Part shown: one piece after another, positions 1 to 7,395 of the stretch | How positions within the stretch are numbered: the stretch's first letter is position 1 | Layout of the letters: every line of letters starts with the position of its first letter | NCBI GenBank assembly: GCA_947624425.1 | Contig: CANQKG010000020.1 | Coordinates: 1-13,186, forward strand | Reading direction: 5' to 3' | Length of the DNA: 13,186 nucleotides | Source of the DNA: an uncultured Clostridia bacterium | GTDB taxonomy: Bacteria > Bacillota > Clostridia > Oscillospirales > Ruminococcaceae | Program-made: the position numbers and the translations under genes | The notes under the pieces: generated by a model | What the model saw: only the letters and a program-made list of their open reading frames with translations | What the model was told of the DNA's origin: nothing | Databases searched by the model: none

Positions 1-1573
1 GCAGCGAGATCTCGCCCGAAGCAAAGGCGGACATAATCATATCCTTTTCGGAGGCCTTCAGCTGTCCGTGGAGGATCCCGACCGAATAGCCCGCAAAGGC
101 GGTTTTGGACGCCTGCTCGGCATACTGCAGCACCGATGTGAGGGCTTCCTCGCCGTCCTCCTCGATCCGGGGGCAGACAAGATAGGCGGCGTTTCCCCGA
201 TCCAGCTCCTTACGGATCAGGCCGAACGCCCGCTGCCGCAGGCGGGAATCGATACAATAGGTGGCGACCGGCTTTCTGCCGCCGGGCAGCTCGGTGATCT
301 GGGAGACCTGCAAATCCCCGTAGCAAAACAGCGCCAGTGTGCGGGGGATCGGCGTGGCGGACATGACCGCCAGATGAGGCGCGTCCCCCTTTGCGGCGAG
401 AGCGGCACGCTGCGCCACCCCGAATCGGTGCTGTTCATCGGTGATCACAAGCCCCAGCCGGGCAAAGCGGGTGGCGTCCTGAAGCAGGGCGTGGGTGCCG
501 ATCACCAGATCGACCTCTCCTGCCGCCAGCGCCTGCCGCACCGCCTTTTTCTCACCGGCGGTCATGCTGCCGGTGAGCAGCCGTACCCGCACCGACAGCG
601 GCGCGAGCGCCTTTTGGAAGGTTTCCAGATGCTGCCGTGCCAGCAGCTCGGTCGGCGCCATGCAGGCGGACTGGTACCCCGCTTTTGCGACGGCATAGGT
701 GAGCGCCGCCGCCACCATCGTTTTGCCGCAGCCCACGTCCCCCTGGATCAGCCGGTGCATCTGCCGCCCCGAAGCCATATCGGCAAGGCAGTCGGAGATG
801 GCGGCGCGCTGTCCGCCGGTCAGGGTGAAGGGTAACTGCTCCAAAAAGGGCGTGAGATCGGTGTGACCGATCACCGCACCGGCACGGCGGGCGGCGGCGC
901 TTTCCTGCGAAAGCAGCGCCAGCTCGCAGATAAAAAGCTCCTCAAACGAAAGCTGGCGGCGCGCTGCCTCCGCCTCTTTTTGCGAGGCGGGAAAGTGGAT
1001 CATCCGCAGCGCCTTTTCGCGGGAGAAAAACCCCTGCTCTTGACGCACCGCCGGCGGGAGCAATTCGGGAACCGAAAGTCCGTCCAGCGCGCGGGCGATA
1101 TCCCGCCGCAGCCGAAACTGTCCCAGTCCCGCCGTCAGCGGATAGACAGGCAGCAGTCCCGTTGTGCTGCCGGGCAGGATCAGGGGATTGGTCATCTCCG
1201 CGCCGGTCAGCCGCAGCGCCGCCTTTCCGTAAAAAAGATATTCCTGCCCGACTTTCAGCTTTTCGAACGCATACCGGGCGTTGAAGATCACGATCTCCAG
1301 TCGGCGGTCGTTTGCGAGCGCCGACGCTTTATAGACCGTCATGCCGCGTTTCAGCCGCTGACCCGCCTGCTTGCGGGTCACCATGGCGCGGACCAGCACG
1401 GGGACGTCCTCATCGGGAGAGGGCGGGAAGACGGGATCGGTGCAGTCAAGGTACCGGCGGGGATAGTGGGTCACAAGGTCGCCCAGCGTGTAAATGCCGA
1501 GCTTGCGGTAGAGCTTTTCTCCGGCCGGCCCCACGCCGGGCAGCGCCGTGATCGGATCGGACAGTGCGTACAT
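1..1573 (-). CDS. recG: ATP-dependent DNA helicase RecG (3' end cut off by window edge)
   Basis: RecG is a superfamily 2 helicase that remodels stalled forks and Holliday junctions. Translating the minus strand from the ATG at 1573-1571 gives an N-terminus with the RecG helix-hairpin-helix-like stretch LPGVGPAGEKLYRKLGI and HYPRRY. Helicase motifs follow in order: Walker A GDVGCGKT (Lys about 284), motif II DEQH (379-382) followed by RFGV, motif III SATPIPRT (from 405), then the second RecA-like domain with GILHGQLKASEKD near the left edge. About 524 codons are present; RecG is usually near 680 residues, so roughly the last quarter lies outside the window. The start is fixed by AGGAGG at 1581-1586, 7 bases upstream. 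That ribosome binding site overlaps the stop codon of the DHHW gene (1585-1587), which indicates co-transcription and probably coupled translation. Product identity is certain from the motifs. Confidence 0.96.
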   Translation of the reverse strand, partial: MYALSDPITALPGVGPAGEKLYRKLGIYTLGDLVTHYPRRYLDCTDPVFPPSPDEDVPVLVRAMVTRKQAGQRLKRGMTVYKASALANDRRLEIVIFNARYAFEKLKVGQEYLFYGKAALRLTGAEMTNPLILPGSTTGLLPVYPLTAGLGQFRLRRDIARALDGLSVPELLPPAVRQEQGFFSREKALRMIHFPASQKEAEAARRQLSFEELFICELALLSQESAAARRAGAVIGHTDLTPFLEQLPFTLTGGQRAAISDCLADMASGRQMHRLIQGDVGCGKTMVAAALTYAVAKAGYQSACMAPTELLARQHLETFQKALAPLSVRVRLLTGSMTAGEKKAVRQALAAGEVDLVIGTHALLQDATRFARLGLVITDEQHRFGVAQRAALAAKGDAPHLAVMSATPIPRTLALFCYGDLQVSQITELPGGRKPVATYCIDSRLRQRAFGLIRKELDRGNAAYLVCPRIEEDGEEALTSVLQYAEQASKTAFAGYSVGILHGQLKASEKDMIMSAFASGEISL

Positions 1574-1584
1574 TAAGGCGCCTC

Positions 1585-2964
1585 CTATCCGATCAGGGAG
1601 ATCATCCGCTGCATCAGGCCATCCGAACGGGTGGCGGAGATGTTGTTCATGATGAGCAGATCGTCCGCGCCGACACTCTCACAAAACGCGGCGAGCTTTT
1701 CACTGCGCACCTTGTTGAAGTAGCGGTAATCCACCACGTAGACCTCCCGGTAATTGCCGGTCAGAAACGGCACAAAGGCGTTCCCGAACGATTCCTTGAC
1801 CACTACGCAGGTCTTCCCCTCGGGGAGATTGGGATTGCGGATCACGCTCAGCGGGTTATCGCCGCCGATAAAGGTGGAATAAAGGGCGGATTGGTTCCAG
1901 CCGGTGACGTCCTGCACGATCCCGACCGTCATGGAAGCGCCGGAGTTTTCGGTGATCTCGATGTCGTTGGTGTCGGCCGGCCGATAGGTGTAAATCTCAT
2001 CCGGATGGGCGGCAAGCGCGCCGTTCATGCCGGTATCGGTATAAAACGAGCCGAGAAATCCGCCGATGACCGCCTCGGTGAAATCGGAGAGAGGCGTCGG
2101 CTCAAATCCGGCCGCCTGCGCATACTGCCGGTAGGCGATATAGGCGCCCTTTGCCGTCCAGTGGTGGTCGGTGCGGAAATAGATATAGTCGTCCTTCTCC
2201 GCTTGGAGCGGCTGATACACGTCGACCGGCGTGATCCCGCTCCCGAGCGAGCCGTAGAGGTATTCGATCGCCTTTTTCTGGTCGGAGGTGTTGACGTTCT
2301 TTCGGAAGGATTCGGGCAGCATGATATCCATGCCGGTGGGGATCACCATCTCATAAGCCTGCGTTTTCCCCGCAAGCTGTCCGCCCAGCTTATTGAGCGC
2401 GGCGGTGTATTTGTCCGCCGTGGACTGGACAAAGTTATAGTATTCGTACGCCGCGTCTCCCACCACCAGCACCGCGCCGAGATCCTGGGTGGGCAGGTCG
2501 ACCGTTTCCTCCTCGGAGGGGACCGCCTCTTCCGCCAAAGCCGCCTCGTCGGCGGCCGAAGCGGCCGATTCGGTCGGAGCGGGCGGCGCGTCGGGAATAT
2601 CGTCCGCGGCCGCCACCTCGCCGTGTACCGTGGCGGAGGAAAGCCCGTAAAGGGAACGGATCCGGGTATTCACCGACAAAAATCCCTCCCGAAACGGAAA
2701 GGTGTCGGCAAACCATGTGTTGATATCGTCAAAAAAGCTGCCGCTCACCAGCGCCGAAAGGGAAAACTTCGGGAATTTTGCCAGCTCCCGCTTTTCCAGC
2801 TCGGAATAGCTCGGGCGGAGGAAGAATAAAAGGGAGCAGAACGCCAGCATAAAGAGCAGCAGGAAAAACGCCGCCACGGTCAGCAGCGCACCCTGCTTCA
2901 GCCGCTTCTCCCGCTTGCGGGCGGCGGCACGCGCTTTTCTGTCCGAAAAAGGCGCTTCGGGCAT
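1585..2964 (-). CDS. DHHW/AlgX-like SGNH-type protein, partner of an MBOAT acyltransferase
   Basis: A 459-residue protein with a basic N-terminus, one membrane segment (about residues 27-50), an Ala/Glu/Pro-rich linker (about 115-160) and an extracytoplasmic domain. The family signature DHHW is at 266-269 inside YFRTDHHWTAKGAY, and a conserved KESFGNAF block carries Ser392. In the related AlgX/AlgJ proteins, an Asp-His pair and a Ser form an SGNH-hydrolase-like catalytic triad that moves acetyl groups onto an exported polysaccharide; D266, H268 and S392 are the matching candidates here (inference). The gene follows the MBOAT gene after 14 bases; its GAGGAGG (2973-2979) shares bases with the MBOAT stop, 8 bases from the ATG. 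The pairing suggests surface-glycan or cell-wall O-acetylation. The actual acceptor cannot be told from this window. Confidence 0.88.
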   Translation of the reverse strand: MPEAPFSDRKARAAARKREKRLKQGALLTVAAFFLLLFMLAFCSLLFFLRPSYSELEKRELAKFPKFSLSALVSGSFFDDINTWFADTFPFREGFLSVNTRIRSLYGLSSATVHGEVAAADDIPDAPPAPTESAASAADEAALAEEAVPSEEETVDLPTQDLGAVLVVGDAAYEYYNFVQSTADKYTAALNKLGGQLAGKTQAYEMVIPTGMDIMLPESFRKNVNTSDQKKAIEYLYGSLGSGITPVDVYQPLQAEKDDYIYFRTDHHWTAKGAYIAYRQYAQAAGFEPTPLSDFTEAVIGGFLGSFYTDTGMNGALAAHPDEIYTYRPADTNDIEITENSGASMTVGIVQDVTGWNQSALYSTFIGGDNPLSVIRNPNLPEGKTCVVVKESFGNAFVPFLTGNYREVYVVDYRYFNKVRSEKLAAFCESVGADDLLIMNNISATRSDGLMQRMISLIG

Positions 2965-2978
2965 TTTCTTCCCCTCCT

Positions 2979-4442
2979 CTAAAACTGAAAATACAAAAAC
3001 GGATTATAGCTGTTCCCCACCAGCGCGGCGGTGGAGCAAAACAGCAGCAGTACCGCGCAGGCCGCGCGGCCAAGGGCGTAAACGCCGTATCCCGCGTTGT
3101 CGCCGAGCTTCCGGCGGACAAAAGCACCCAGCCGTGCGACCAGCGGCGTGACCGCAACGATGGCCGCCAGCAGGAAAAACAGGTGCCCTTTCAGCGCGGA
3201 GAAGGTCTCAAAATCGGAAAAGCCGTTCCCGTTGAGGCCAAACATCCCCCGCAGCGTCACGCCTGCCAGACTGAGGTTCTCGAACCGGAACAAGATCCAG
3301 CCGAAATAGACCACCGCCAGCAGGTACAGCCGCCGGATCGCCATATGACAGCGGGGCAGAGCCTCGGCAAGAACCGTTCGCTCCAGCATCAGGAAAACGA
3401 AAAAGTACAGTCCCCAAAGCATATAGTTCCAGCTTGCGCCGTGCCAGAAGCCGGTCAGCGTCCAGACGATCAGCAGGTTGCGGTAGGTGCGCAGCTTCCC
3501 CTGTCGGCTGCCGCCGAGCGGGATATACACATAGTCCCGGAAAAAGTAGGAGAGGGACATATGCCACCGCCGCCAGAAATCGGTGACCGAGGAGGCGGTA
3601 TAAGGGTAGTTGAAGTTTTCCTTATAATGAAAGCCCAGCATCCGTCCCATCCCGATCGCCATATCGGAATAGGCCGAAAAGTCAAGGTAGATCTGCAGCA
3701 TGAAGGCCAGCATCCCCAGCCAAAGCGACAGCGCGGGCTTTCCGGCAAGGACAGCGGCGGCGTCCGCTCCGGCGGCGGCAGCGTCCGAGATCAGCAGGCT
3801 GTCCGCCAGCGCGCCGCAGGGATTGGCAAGCAGCGCCTTTTTCCCCAGCCCCACCGTGAACCGGGTGACGCCGGCGTAAATATCCGTAATATCCGTCTTG
3901 CGGTTCCACAGCTCCCGCTCGATATCGCGGTACCGCACGATGGGTCCCGCAATACACTGGTGGAAGAGGCTGACGTAGAGAAGCAGAGTGGAAAAATCCC
4001 GCTGTGCCTTAACCTCGCCACGGTAGACGTCCACGGCATAGGAAATAAGCTGGAAGGTGTAAAAGGAAATGCCGATCGGCAGCAGGATCTGCGGTACCGT
4101 TTCGGGAAAGCCGGTCAAAAGCTTCAGGTTCTGCAGGAAAAAGGTTCCGTATTTGAAGACGCCCAGCAGTCCGAGATCGACCGCGCATACGGCGGCAACG
4201 CCAAGCTTTGCCGCCCGCTTCCTGCCGCGGCGGAGGGACACCCCGATCCGCAGGGCGAGTACCCAGTCGGCAAACGCCATCCCCACCAGAAGCAGAACGT
4301 AAACAGGCTCTCCCCAGGCGTAAAAGACCAGAGAGAAGATCATCATGACCGTATTTTTCTGCCGCATGGTTTTCGCCAGCGCATAGGCGATCAGGTTGGC
4401 GGGCAGGAATAAATAGAGAAAAAACAGGCTGGAAAAAACCAA
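2979..4442 (-). CDS. MBOAT family O-acyltransferase (AlgI/DltB-like)
   Basis: A 487-residue polytopic membrane protein of usual MBOAT length. Family landmarks are the MVFSS N-terminus, LPIGISFYTFQ (121-131), CIAGPIVRYRDI (about 163-174), the re-entrant block LQIYLDFSAYSDMAIGMG (249-266), DFWRRWHMSLSYFFRDYVY (288-306), and TGFWHGASWN with the invariant catalytic His at 334. Such proteins pass acetyl groups from a cytoplasmic donor across the membrane to an extracellular partner, here probably the adjacent DHHW protein. The start is TTG at 4442-4440. An in-frame TAA lies immediately upstream, so no earlier start is possible, and the MVFSS N-terminus matches the family. An AAGGTGAG ribosome binding site precedes it. 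It is the first gene of the MBOAT-DHHW-recG unit. The substrate is unknown. Confidence 0.92.
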   Translation of the reverse strand: MVFSSLFFLYLFLPANLIAYALAKTMRQKNTVMMIFSLVFYAWGEPVYVLLLVGMAFADWVLALRIGVSLRRGRKRAAKLGVAAVCAVDLGLLGVFKYGTFFLQNLKLLTGFPETVPQILLPIGISFYTFQLISYAVDVYRGEVKAQRDFSTLLLYVSLFHQCIAGPIVRYRDIERELWNRKTDITDIYAGVTRFTVGLGKKALLANPCGALADSLLISDAAAAGADAAAVLAGKPALSLWLGMLAFMLQIYLDFSAYSDMAIGMGRMLGFHYKENFNYPYTASSVTDFWRRWHMSLSYFFRDYVYIPLGGSRQGKLRTYRNLLIVWTLTGFWHGASWNYMLWGLYFFVFLMLERTVLAEALPRCHMAIRRLYLLAVVYFGWILFRFENLSLAGVTLRGMFGLNGNGFSDFETFSALKGHLFFLLAAIVAVTPLVARLGAFVRRKLGDNAGYGVYALGRAACAVLLLFCSTAALVGNSYNPFLYFQF

Positions 4443-4513
4443 TTATCTCACCTTCCGGTCGAAGGCCGCTTTGGGCGGCTGTTTCGTTTTTCATTTATAT
4501 GACATACAGCTTC

Positions 4514-4542
4514 AGTTTACCATAGGTTGCCGAAAAAAGCAA
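4514..4542 (-). promoter_or_regulatory. Candidate promoter of the MBOAT-DHHW-recG unit
   Basis: On the minus strand, TTGCTT (4542-4537) is separated by 17 bases from TAAACT (4519-4514), which is preceded by TGG as an extended -10. The hexamers match consensus only 3/6 and 4/6, but spacing and position (about 70 bases upstream of the TTG start) fit. The spacer contains part of a short GTTGC/GCAAC inverted repeat. Apart from this promoter, nothing else is recognisable between 4443 and 4611. Confidence 0.35.
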
Positions 4543-4611
4543 CTTTTCCGACAATGAAAAAGCGTTTAGCCCTCCGCCGCCTCTTGCGGTTTTTCGTCAG
4601 GCTCGGTGGTG

Positions 4612-4852
4612 TTTGAATCCCTCCACCATGCTGCGCATGGTCCCCCTCCCTTTCACAAGGGAGGCTCTGGCGACCATATTAGCTTTGATAAAAATTTTAG
4701 CATAATATGCTGACAAAGGATGATACCGAACCGGCTGACGGAAGATTTTATTGTTACACTTATCCTTTTTCAGCCGCTATGCTGTCGTTTCTGTCAAAAC
4801 CTCCCTTGTCAAAGGGAGGGGGACCGCGCTTTGCGCGGTGGTGGGATTCAAA
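4612..4852 (+). repeat. MITE-like element, copy 1 (241 bp, 53-bp terminal inverted repeats)
   Basis: The left arm (4612-4664) starts TTTGAATCCCTCCACC and ends CACAAGGGAGG. The right arm (4800-4852) is its near-complement and ends in GGGATTCAAA. Each arm folds into two hairpins: ACCATGC/GCATGGT (left) or ACCGCGC/GCGCGGT (right), and CCTCCCTT/AAGGGAGG. The ~135-base interior is AT-rich and has no credible gene. The same arm order and much of the interior recur inverted at 9010-9253; shared interior strings include CTTTGATAAAAA, TATGCTGACAAA and CGGAAGATTTTATTGTT. No transposase is present, so the element would be non-autonomous. No clear target-site duplication was seen. Confidence 0.75.
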
Positions 4853-4878
4853 AAGCACCAAGCAAAACTCAGAACCGC

Positions 4879-4920
4879 AAGGGAGGGGGACCGCGCTAAA
4901 GCGCGGTGGAGGGATTCAAA
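4879..4920 (+). repeat. Solo arm of the MITE-like element
   Basis: AAGGGAGGGGGACCGCGC, a three-base loop AAA, GCGCGGTGGAGGGATTC and AAA match the outer part of the right arm of copy 1. The start of the arm (CCTCCCTTGTC) and the whole interior are missing. It lies 26 bases beyond copy 1 in the same orientation and looks like a truncated or recombined remnant. Confidence 0.6.
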
Positions 4921-4952
4921 ACAAAAAGCGCTCAACAGCCATATCAGTGAAC

Positions 4953-4989
4953 AAAACCCCCGAAGCGGCTCAGCCGCTTCGGGGGTTTT
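4953..4989 (-). terminator. Rho-independent terminator of putP
   Basis: A perfect inverted repeat of 18 bp per arm: AAAACCCCCGAAGCGGCT, one central base, then its complement ending GGGGGTTTT. It lies 17 bases past the putP stop on the minus strand. The A/T flanks are symmetrical, so it could also stop transcription arriving from the left. Confidence 0.85.
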
Positions 4990-5006
4990 GGCGTGTCCTT
5001 CTATTC

Positions 5007-6464
5007 TCAGTCGTCAATACTCATGGCGGTATCGAACAGCTGACCGACCTCCTCGCTCGGCGCTTTGGTGCAGAGGGTGACGATCACCGCCGCCAGCAGA
5101 CCTGCCGCGAAGCCGGGCAGGATCTCATAAATCTTGGTAGAGGAAAGCCAGATGTACCAGCAGATATCCACAACGCCGCCTGCCACGATACCGGCGACAG
5201 CGCCTTTGAAGCTGAACCGCCGCCAGAACAGGCTCAGCAAAATGACCGGACCGAACGCCGCACCGAACACGCCCCATGCGTTGGAAACCAGATCCATGAT
5301 CGAGCCGGTATTGGGGTTGGCTGCCACGATCAGCGCCACCACGGTGACGGCAAGCACCACCAGCCGCCCGACCCAGAGCATCTCCCGGTCGCTCGCCTTG
5401 TTTTTCCGGATTACCGGCTTATACACGTCGCTTGCAAAAGCGGAGGACGCCGCCAGAAGCTGGCTGTCCGCCGTACTCATCGAAGCGGCCAGCACCGCCG
5501 CCAGCAGAATGCCGGAGATCAATGCGGGGAACAGCATACGCACCATCTGGATAAAGACCAGCTCATGATCGGCAATATCGGCGCTCTCGCCGAGGAAAAG
5601 CCGCCCGATAATGCCGACCGCCGCGGCGAAGATCACGATCAAAACCGTCCAGGAAATACCGATCGCGGCCGATTTTTTCACTTCCTTCTGGGAGCGCAGC
5701 GACATAAACCGAATGATGATATGGGGCATACCGAAGTAGCCGAAGCCCCATGCAAGACCCGATACGATGTCCCGCCAGTCGGTAAACGGATTCCAGAACG
5801 CCGTGTTGGAAACGGTATGTACCGGAGTGCCGGTGTTCAGCGCGGCGACGGCAAAGATCGGCGCGATCAGCAGCGCCGCTAAAATCATCAGTCCCTGGAA
5901 GAAGTCGGTCCAGCAGACGGCGGAAAATCCGCCGAGGAAGGTGTATCCCACAATGACCGCCGCCGCCAGATACATGGCGACCGAGCTGTCAAGCCCGATG
6001 ACCGTTTCAAACAGAGTGCCGCATGCCTTGATGCTCGACGCCGCATAGACGGTATACGCCAGCAAGAAGACCACGGCGCAGATGATCTGCAATGCCCGCG
6101 ATTTGGAGAGAAAGCGGTTAGTCAGGTACTGCGGAATGGTGATCGAGTCGTTCGCCGCGATCGAAAAGCGGCGGAGCCGCGGCGCTTCAATGATCCAGCT
6201 GATGGTATAGCCGATCGCCAGTCCCACCGAGATCCACACCTGTCCCAGTCCCAGCGCGTAGATCGAGGTGGGCAGTCCCATCAGCACCCAGGCGCTCATA
6301 TCGGAGGCGCCGGCGGAAAGTGCCGTGACCCACGGCCCCATCTGCCGTCCACCGAGGAAGTAGGTTTTTTCTCCGCCTCCCTTGGAACGGACAAAGAAAA
6401 AGATTCCGATCCCCAGCATAAAAGCAAGGTAGATGATAAATACAACGACCTCGGTCGTATTCAT
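5007..6464 (-). CDS. putP: Sodium/proline symporter PutP (SSS family)
   Basis: A 485-residue protein of the solute:sodium symporter family that imports proline with Na+ through the cytoplasmic membrane, with about 13 hydrophobic segments. The diagnostic stretch VTALSAGASDMSAWVLMGLP places Asp55 and Ser57 exactly as in E. coli PutP, where they are Na+/substrate-site residues; the following Gly is Ala here. The TM9 motif ASMSTADSQLL carries Ser330-Thr331, the counterpart of S340/T341 in E. coli. YFLGGR (35-40), SITIPQYLTNRF (107-118) and the GYTFLGGFSAVCWTD block also fit PutP better than pantothenate or sugar symporters. The ATG at 6464 has GGAGTG about 10 bases upstream. The gene is flanked by its own promoter and a strong terminator. 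Closely related SSS members for other small solutes cannot be fully excluded. Confidence 0.9.
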   Translation of the reverse strand: MNTTEVVVFIIYLAFMLGIGIFFFVRSKGGGEKTYFLGGRQMGPWVTALSAGASDMSAWVLMGLPTSIYALGLGQVWISVGLAIGYTISWIIEAPRLRRFSIAANDSITIPQYLTNRFLSKSRALQIICAVVFLLAYTVYAASSIKACGTLFETVIGLDSSVAMYLAAAVIVGYTFLGGFSAVCWTDFFQGLMILAALLIAPIFAVAALNTGTPVHTVSNTAFWNPFTDWRDIVSGLAWGFGYFGMPHIIIRFMSLRSQKEVKKSAAIGISWTVLIVIFAAAVGIIGRLFLGESADIADHELVFIQMVRMLFPALISGILLAAVLAASMSTADSQLLAASSAFASDVYKPVIRKNKASDREMLWVGRLVVLAVTVVALIVAANPNTGSIMDLVSNAWGVFGAAFGPVILLSLFWRRFSFKGAVAGIVAGGVVDICWYIWLSSTKIYEILPGFAAGLLAAVIVTLCTKAPSEEVGQLFDTAMSIDD

Positions 6465-6482
6465 CGGAACATCACTCCAATC

Positions 6483-6498
6483 ATTTACTATGGTAAAT
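6483..6498. promoter_or_regulatory. Operator-like inverted repeat in the putP leader
   Basis: ATTTAC, four bases, GTAAAT: a perfect 6+4+6 palindrome between the putP -10 element and its ribosome binding site, near the expected transcription start. The position suits a repressor site, but no cognate regulator gene is in the window. Confidence 0.3.
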
Positions 6499-6507
6499 TC
6501 CTAAAAC

Positions 6508-6536
6508 ATTATAGCAGGTTTTCTCTGCCAATGCAA
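6508..6536 (-). promoter_or_regulatory. putP promoter
   Basis: On the minus strand, TTGCAT (6536-6531), a 17-base spacer, and a perfect TATAAT (6513-6508) preceded by TGC (extended -10). The -35 is weak, but the extended consensus -10 makes this a convincing sigma-A promoter. It begins directly after the nudix stop codon (6539-6541). No terminator is visible between nudix and putP, so read-through is also possible. Confidence 0.7.
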
Positions 6537-6538
6537 GG

Positions 6539-6943
6539 CTATTTTAACCGGGCACGGGCATGATTGACCAGCATTTTGTCGTTGTCATAGGTGAGATAGT
6601 CGTGAATCTGGTGAAGCTCCACCCATTTGACCCGCGAGATCTCGCCTTCCTGCGGCTTTGCGTCGAATGTTTTGGCGCGGGCGAGGAAGTACACCACATC
6701 CTTCATGGTGTCCCGTTTCGGGGAATAGGTCACCACCTCCCGGAACGAGGTATCGAGGATCACCTCGATATTGGTTTCCTCCATGATCTCCCGCAGAGCG
6801 GTGTCGCTTTCGGTTTCGCCCGGCTCCATGTGTCCCTTCGGGAAGGACCAGTGGCCGCCGCCCGCGTGCTTGACCAGCAGCAATTCGGTGTTCCCGTGGA
6901 ACTTCCGGTAGACGATCGCGCCGCAGGATTTTTCAAAGTGCAT
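6539..6943 (-). CDS. NUDIX hydrolase, Ap4A-hydrolase-like
   Basis: A 134-residue protein carrying a complete Nudix box (GX5EX7REUXEEXXU): G37, E43, R51-E52, E55-E56 within GHMEPGETESDTALREIMEE. These acidic residues bind the divalent metal that supports pyrophosphate hydrolysis of nucleoside-diphosphate-linked substrates. The preceding WSFPKGH and the overall small size resemble asymmetrical diadenosine tetraphosphate hydrolases, which suggests but does not prove that substrate. The ATG at 6943 follows AAGGAG with a 10-base spacer; an intervening ATG 8 bases further upstream is out of frame and opens only a five-codon reading frame. It is transcribed divergently from rny. Confidence 0.88.
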   Translation of the reverse strand: MHFEKSCGAIVYRKFHGNTELLLVKHAGGGHWSFPKGHMEPGETESDTALREIMEETNIEVILDTSFREVVTYSPKRDTMKDVVYFLARAKTFDAKPQEGEISRVKWVELHQIHDYLTYDNDKMLVNHARARLK

Positions 6944-6981
6944 CTGTCATTCGCTCCTTAAATAAAGTAGTTGCTGGTATC

Positions 6982-7010
6982 ATCATAGCATAAAACACGC
7001 CGTATGACCA
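6982..7010 (-). promoter_or_regulatory. Promoter of the nudix gene
   Basis: On the minus strand, TGGTCA (7010-7005), 17 bases, TATGAT (6987-6982) preceded by TGC (extended -10). Matches to consensus are 4/6 and 5/6. The predicted start is about 30 bases upstream of the nudix ATG. Confidence 0.55.
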
Positions 7011-7062
7011 GCGAAAATCGAAAAAAACGAAGAAGGGCGCAAATCGGGTGAAAGGCGATACC

Positions 7063-7091
7063 TTGACAAACCCGTTTGATACTGGTATACT
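7063..7091 (+). promoter_or_regulatory. Strong sigma-A promoter upstream of rny
   Basis: Perfect TTGACA (7063-7068), 17-base spacer, TATACT (7086-7091) preceded by TGG (extended -10). It is the best promoter in the window. The predicted transcription start is near 7098, about 300 bases before the rny start codon. Confidence 0.85.
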
Positions 7092-7097
7092 GTATGT

Positions 7098-7395
7098 TGG
7101 AGGTTTAGGAACTTCCCATCGTAAGAGTACCGGCGGTATAGGGTACCGCAGCTGATATAGCCGCGCACGGCAGGCTTTTTCACCGATCATAAAGCCCCAT
7201 TGCATGGCCGTATACCGCCGACAGAATTTGAGAGTGAGCTTGAACCCGATCTGGTACCTCAGCTTGGCGTCACAGGATTTTTGACAGATCGTACATGGAA
7301 ATTTTGGGCTTTTTTGCTGTGCGGTATGACTGGAAGTGTGTGCCGAGCCGGAGGTGCGATCGTTTCGGTTTGCTCCGGTAAGGAGGGTAATTGTA
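7098..7395 (+). promoter_or_regulatory. Long structured leader of rny, or a separate small RNA
   Basis: This ~300-base stretch has no credible ORF in its first 230 bases. It contains a perfect 10-bp inverted repeat, CGGCGGTATA (7131-7140) and TATACCGCCG (7211-7220). This is extended on the outside by GAGTACC (7125-7131) against GGTACCTC (7253-7260), with a one-base bulge. A small hairpin GGAGGT/ACTTCC sits at the predicted 5' end. AAAGCCC near 7190 can pair either with the upstream GGCTTT (about 7172) or with the downstream GGGCTTTTTT (about 7307), so two alternative folds are conceivable. I do not recognise it as a known riboswitch, T-box, 6S, SRP or RNase P RNA. The plus-strand orientation is assigned from the promoter just upstream. 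Confidence 0.4.

Noticed and set aside
1564..2829. 421-codon plus-strand frame over the DHHW gene
   Set aside because: The minus strand encodes a complete protein with the DHHW motif, membrane anchor and good ribosome binding site; the plus frame is a high-GC shadow.
3183..4412. 409-codon plus-strand frame over the MBOAT gene
   Set aside because: The composition mirrors the MBOAT coding strand and shows no family motif.
4571..4596. Terminator-like CCGC/GCGG hairpin with a T run on the plus strand
   Set aside because: Only a 4-bp stem and no plus-strand gene upstream of it.
4612..4920. Possible CRISPR array because of the repeated CCTCCC/GGGAGG blocks
   Set aside because: Repeats are few, palindromic in pairs, irregularly spaced, and no cas gene is present; the pattern fits inverted-repeat elements.
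4707..5882. 391-codon plus-strand frame starting inside the MITE-like element and running over putP
   Set aside because: It crosses the repeat arms, the putP terminator and the putP gene in antisense; it is not a plausible protein.
7140..7152. T-box-like string AGGGTACCGC upstream of rny
   Set aside because: It lacks the full AGGGTGGTACCGCG antiterminator and a following terminator, and rny is not a typical T-box target.
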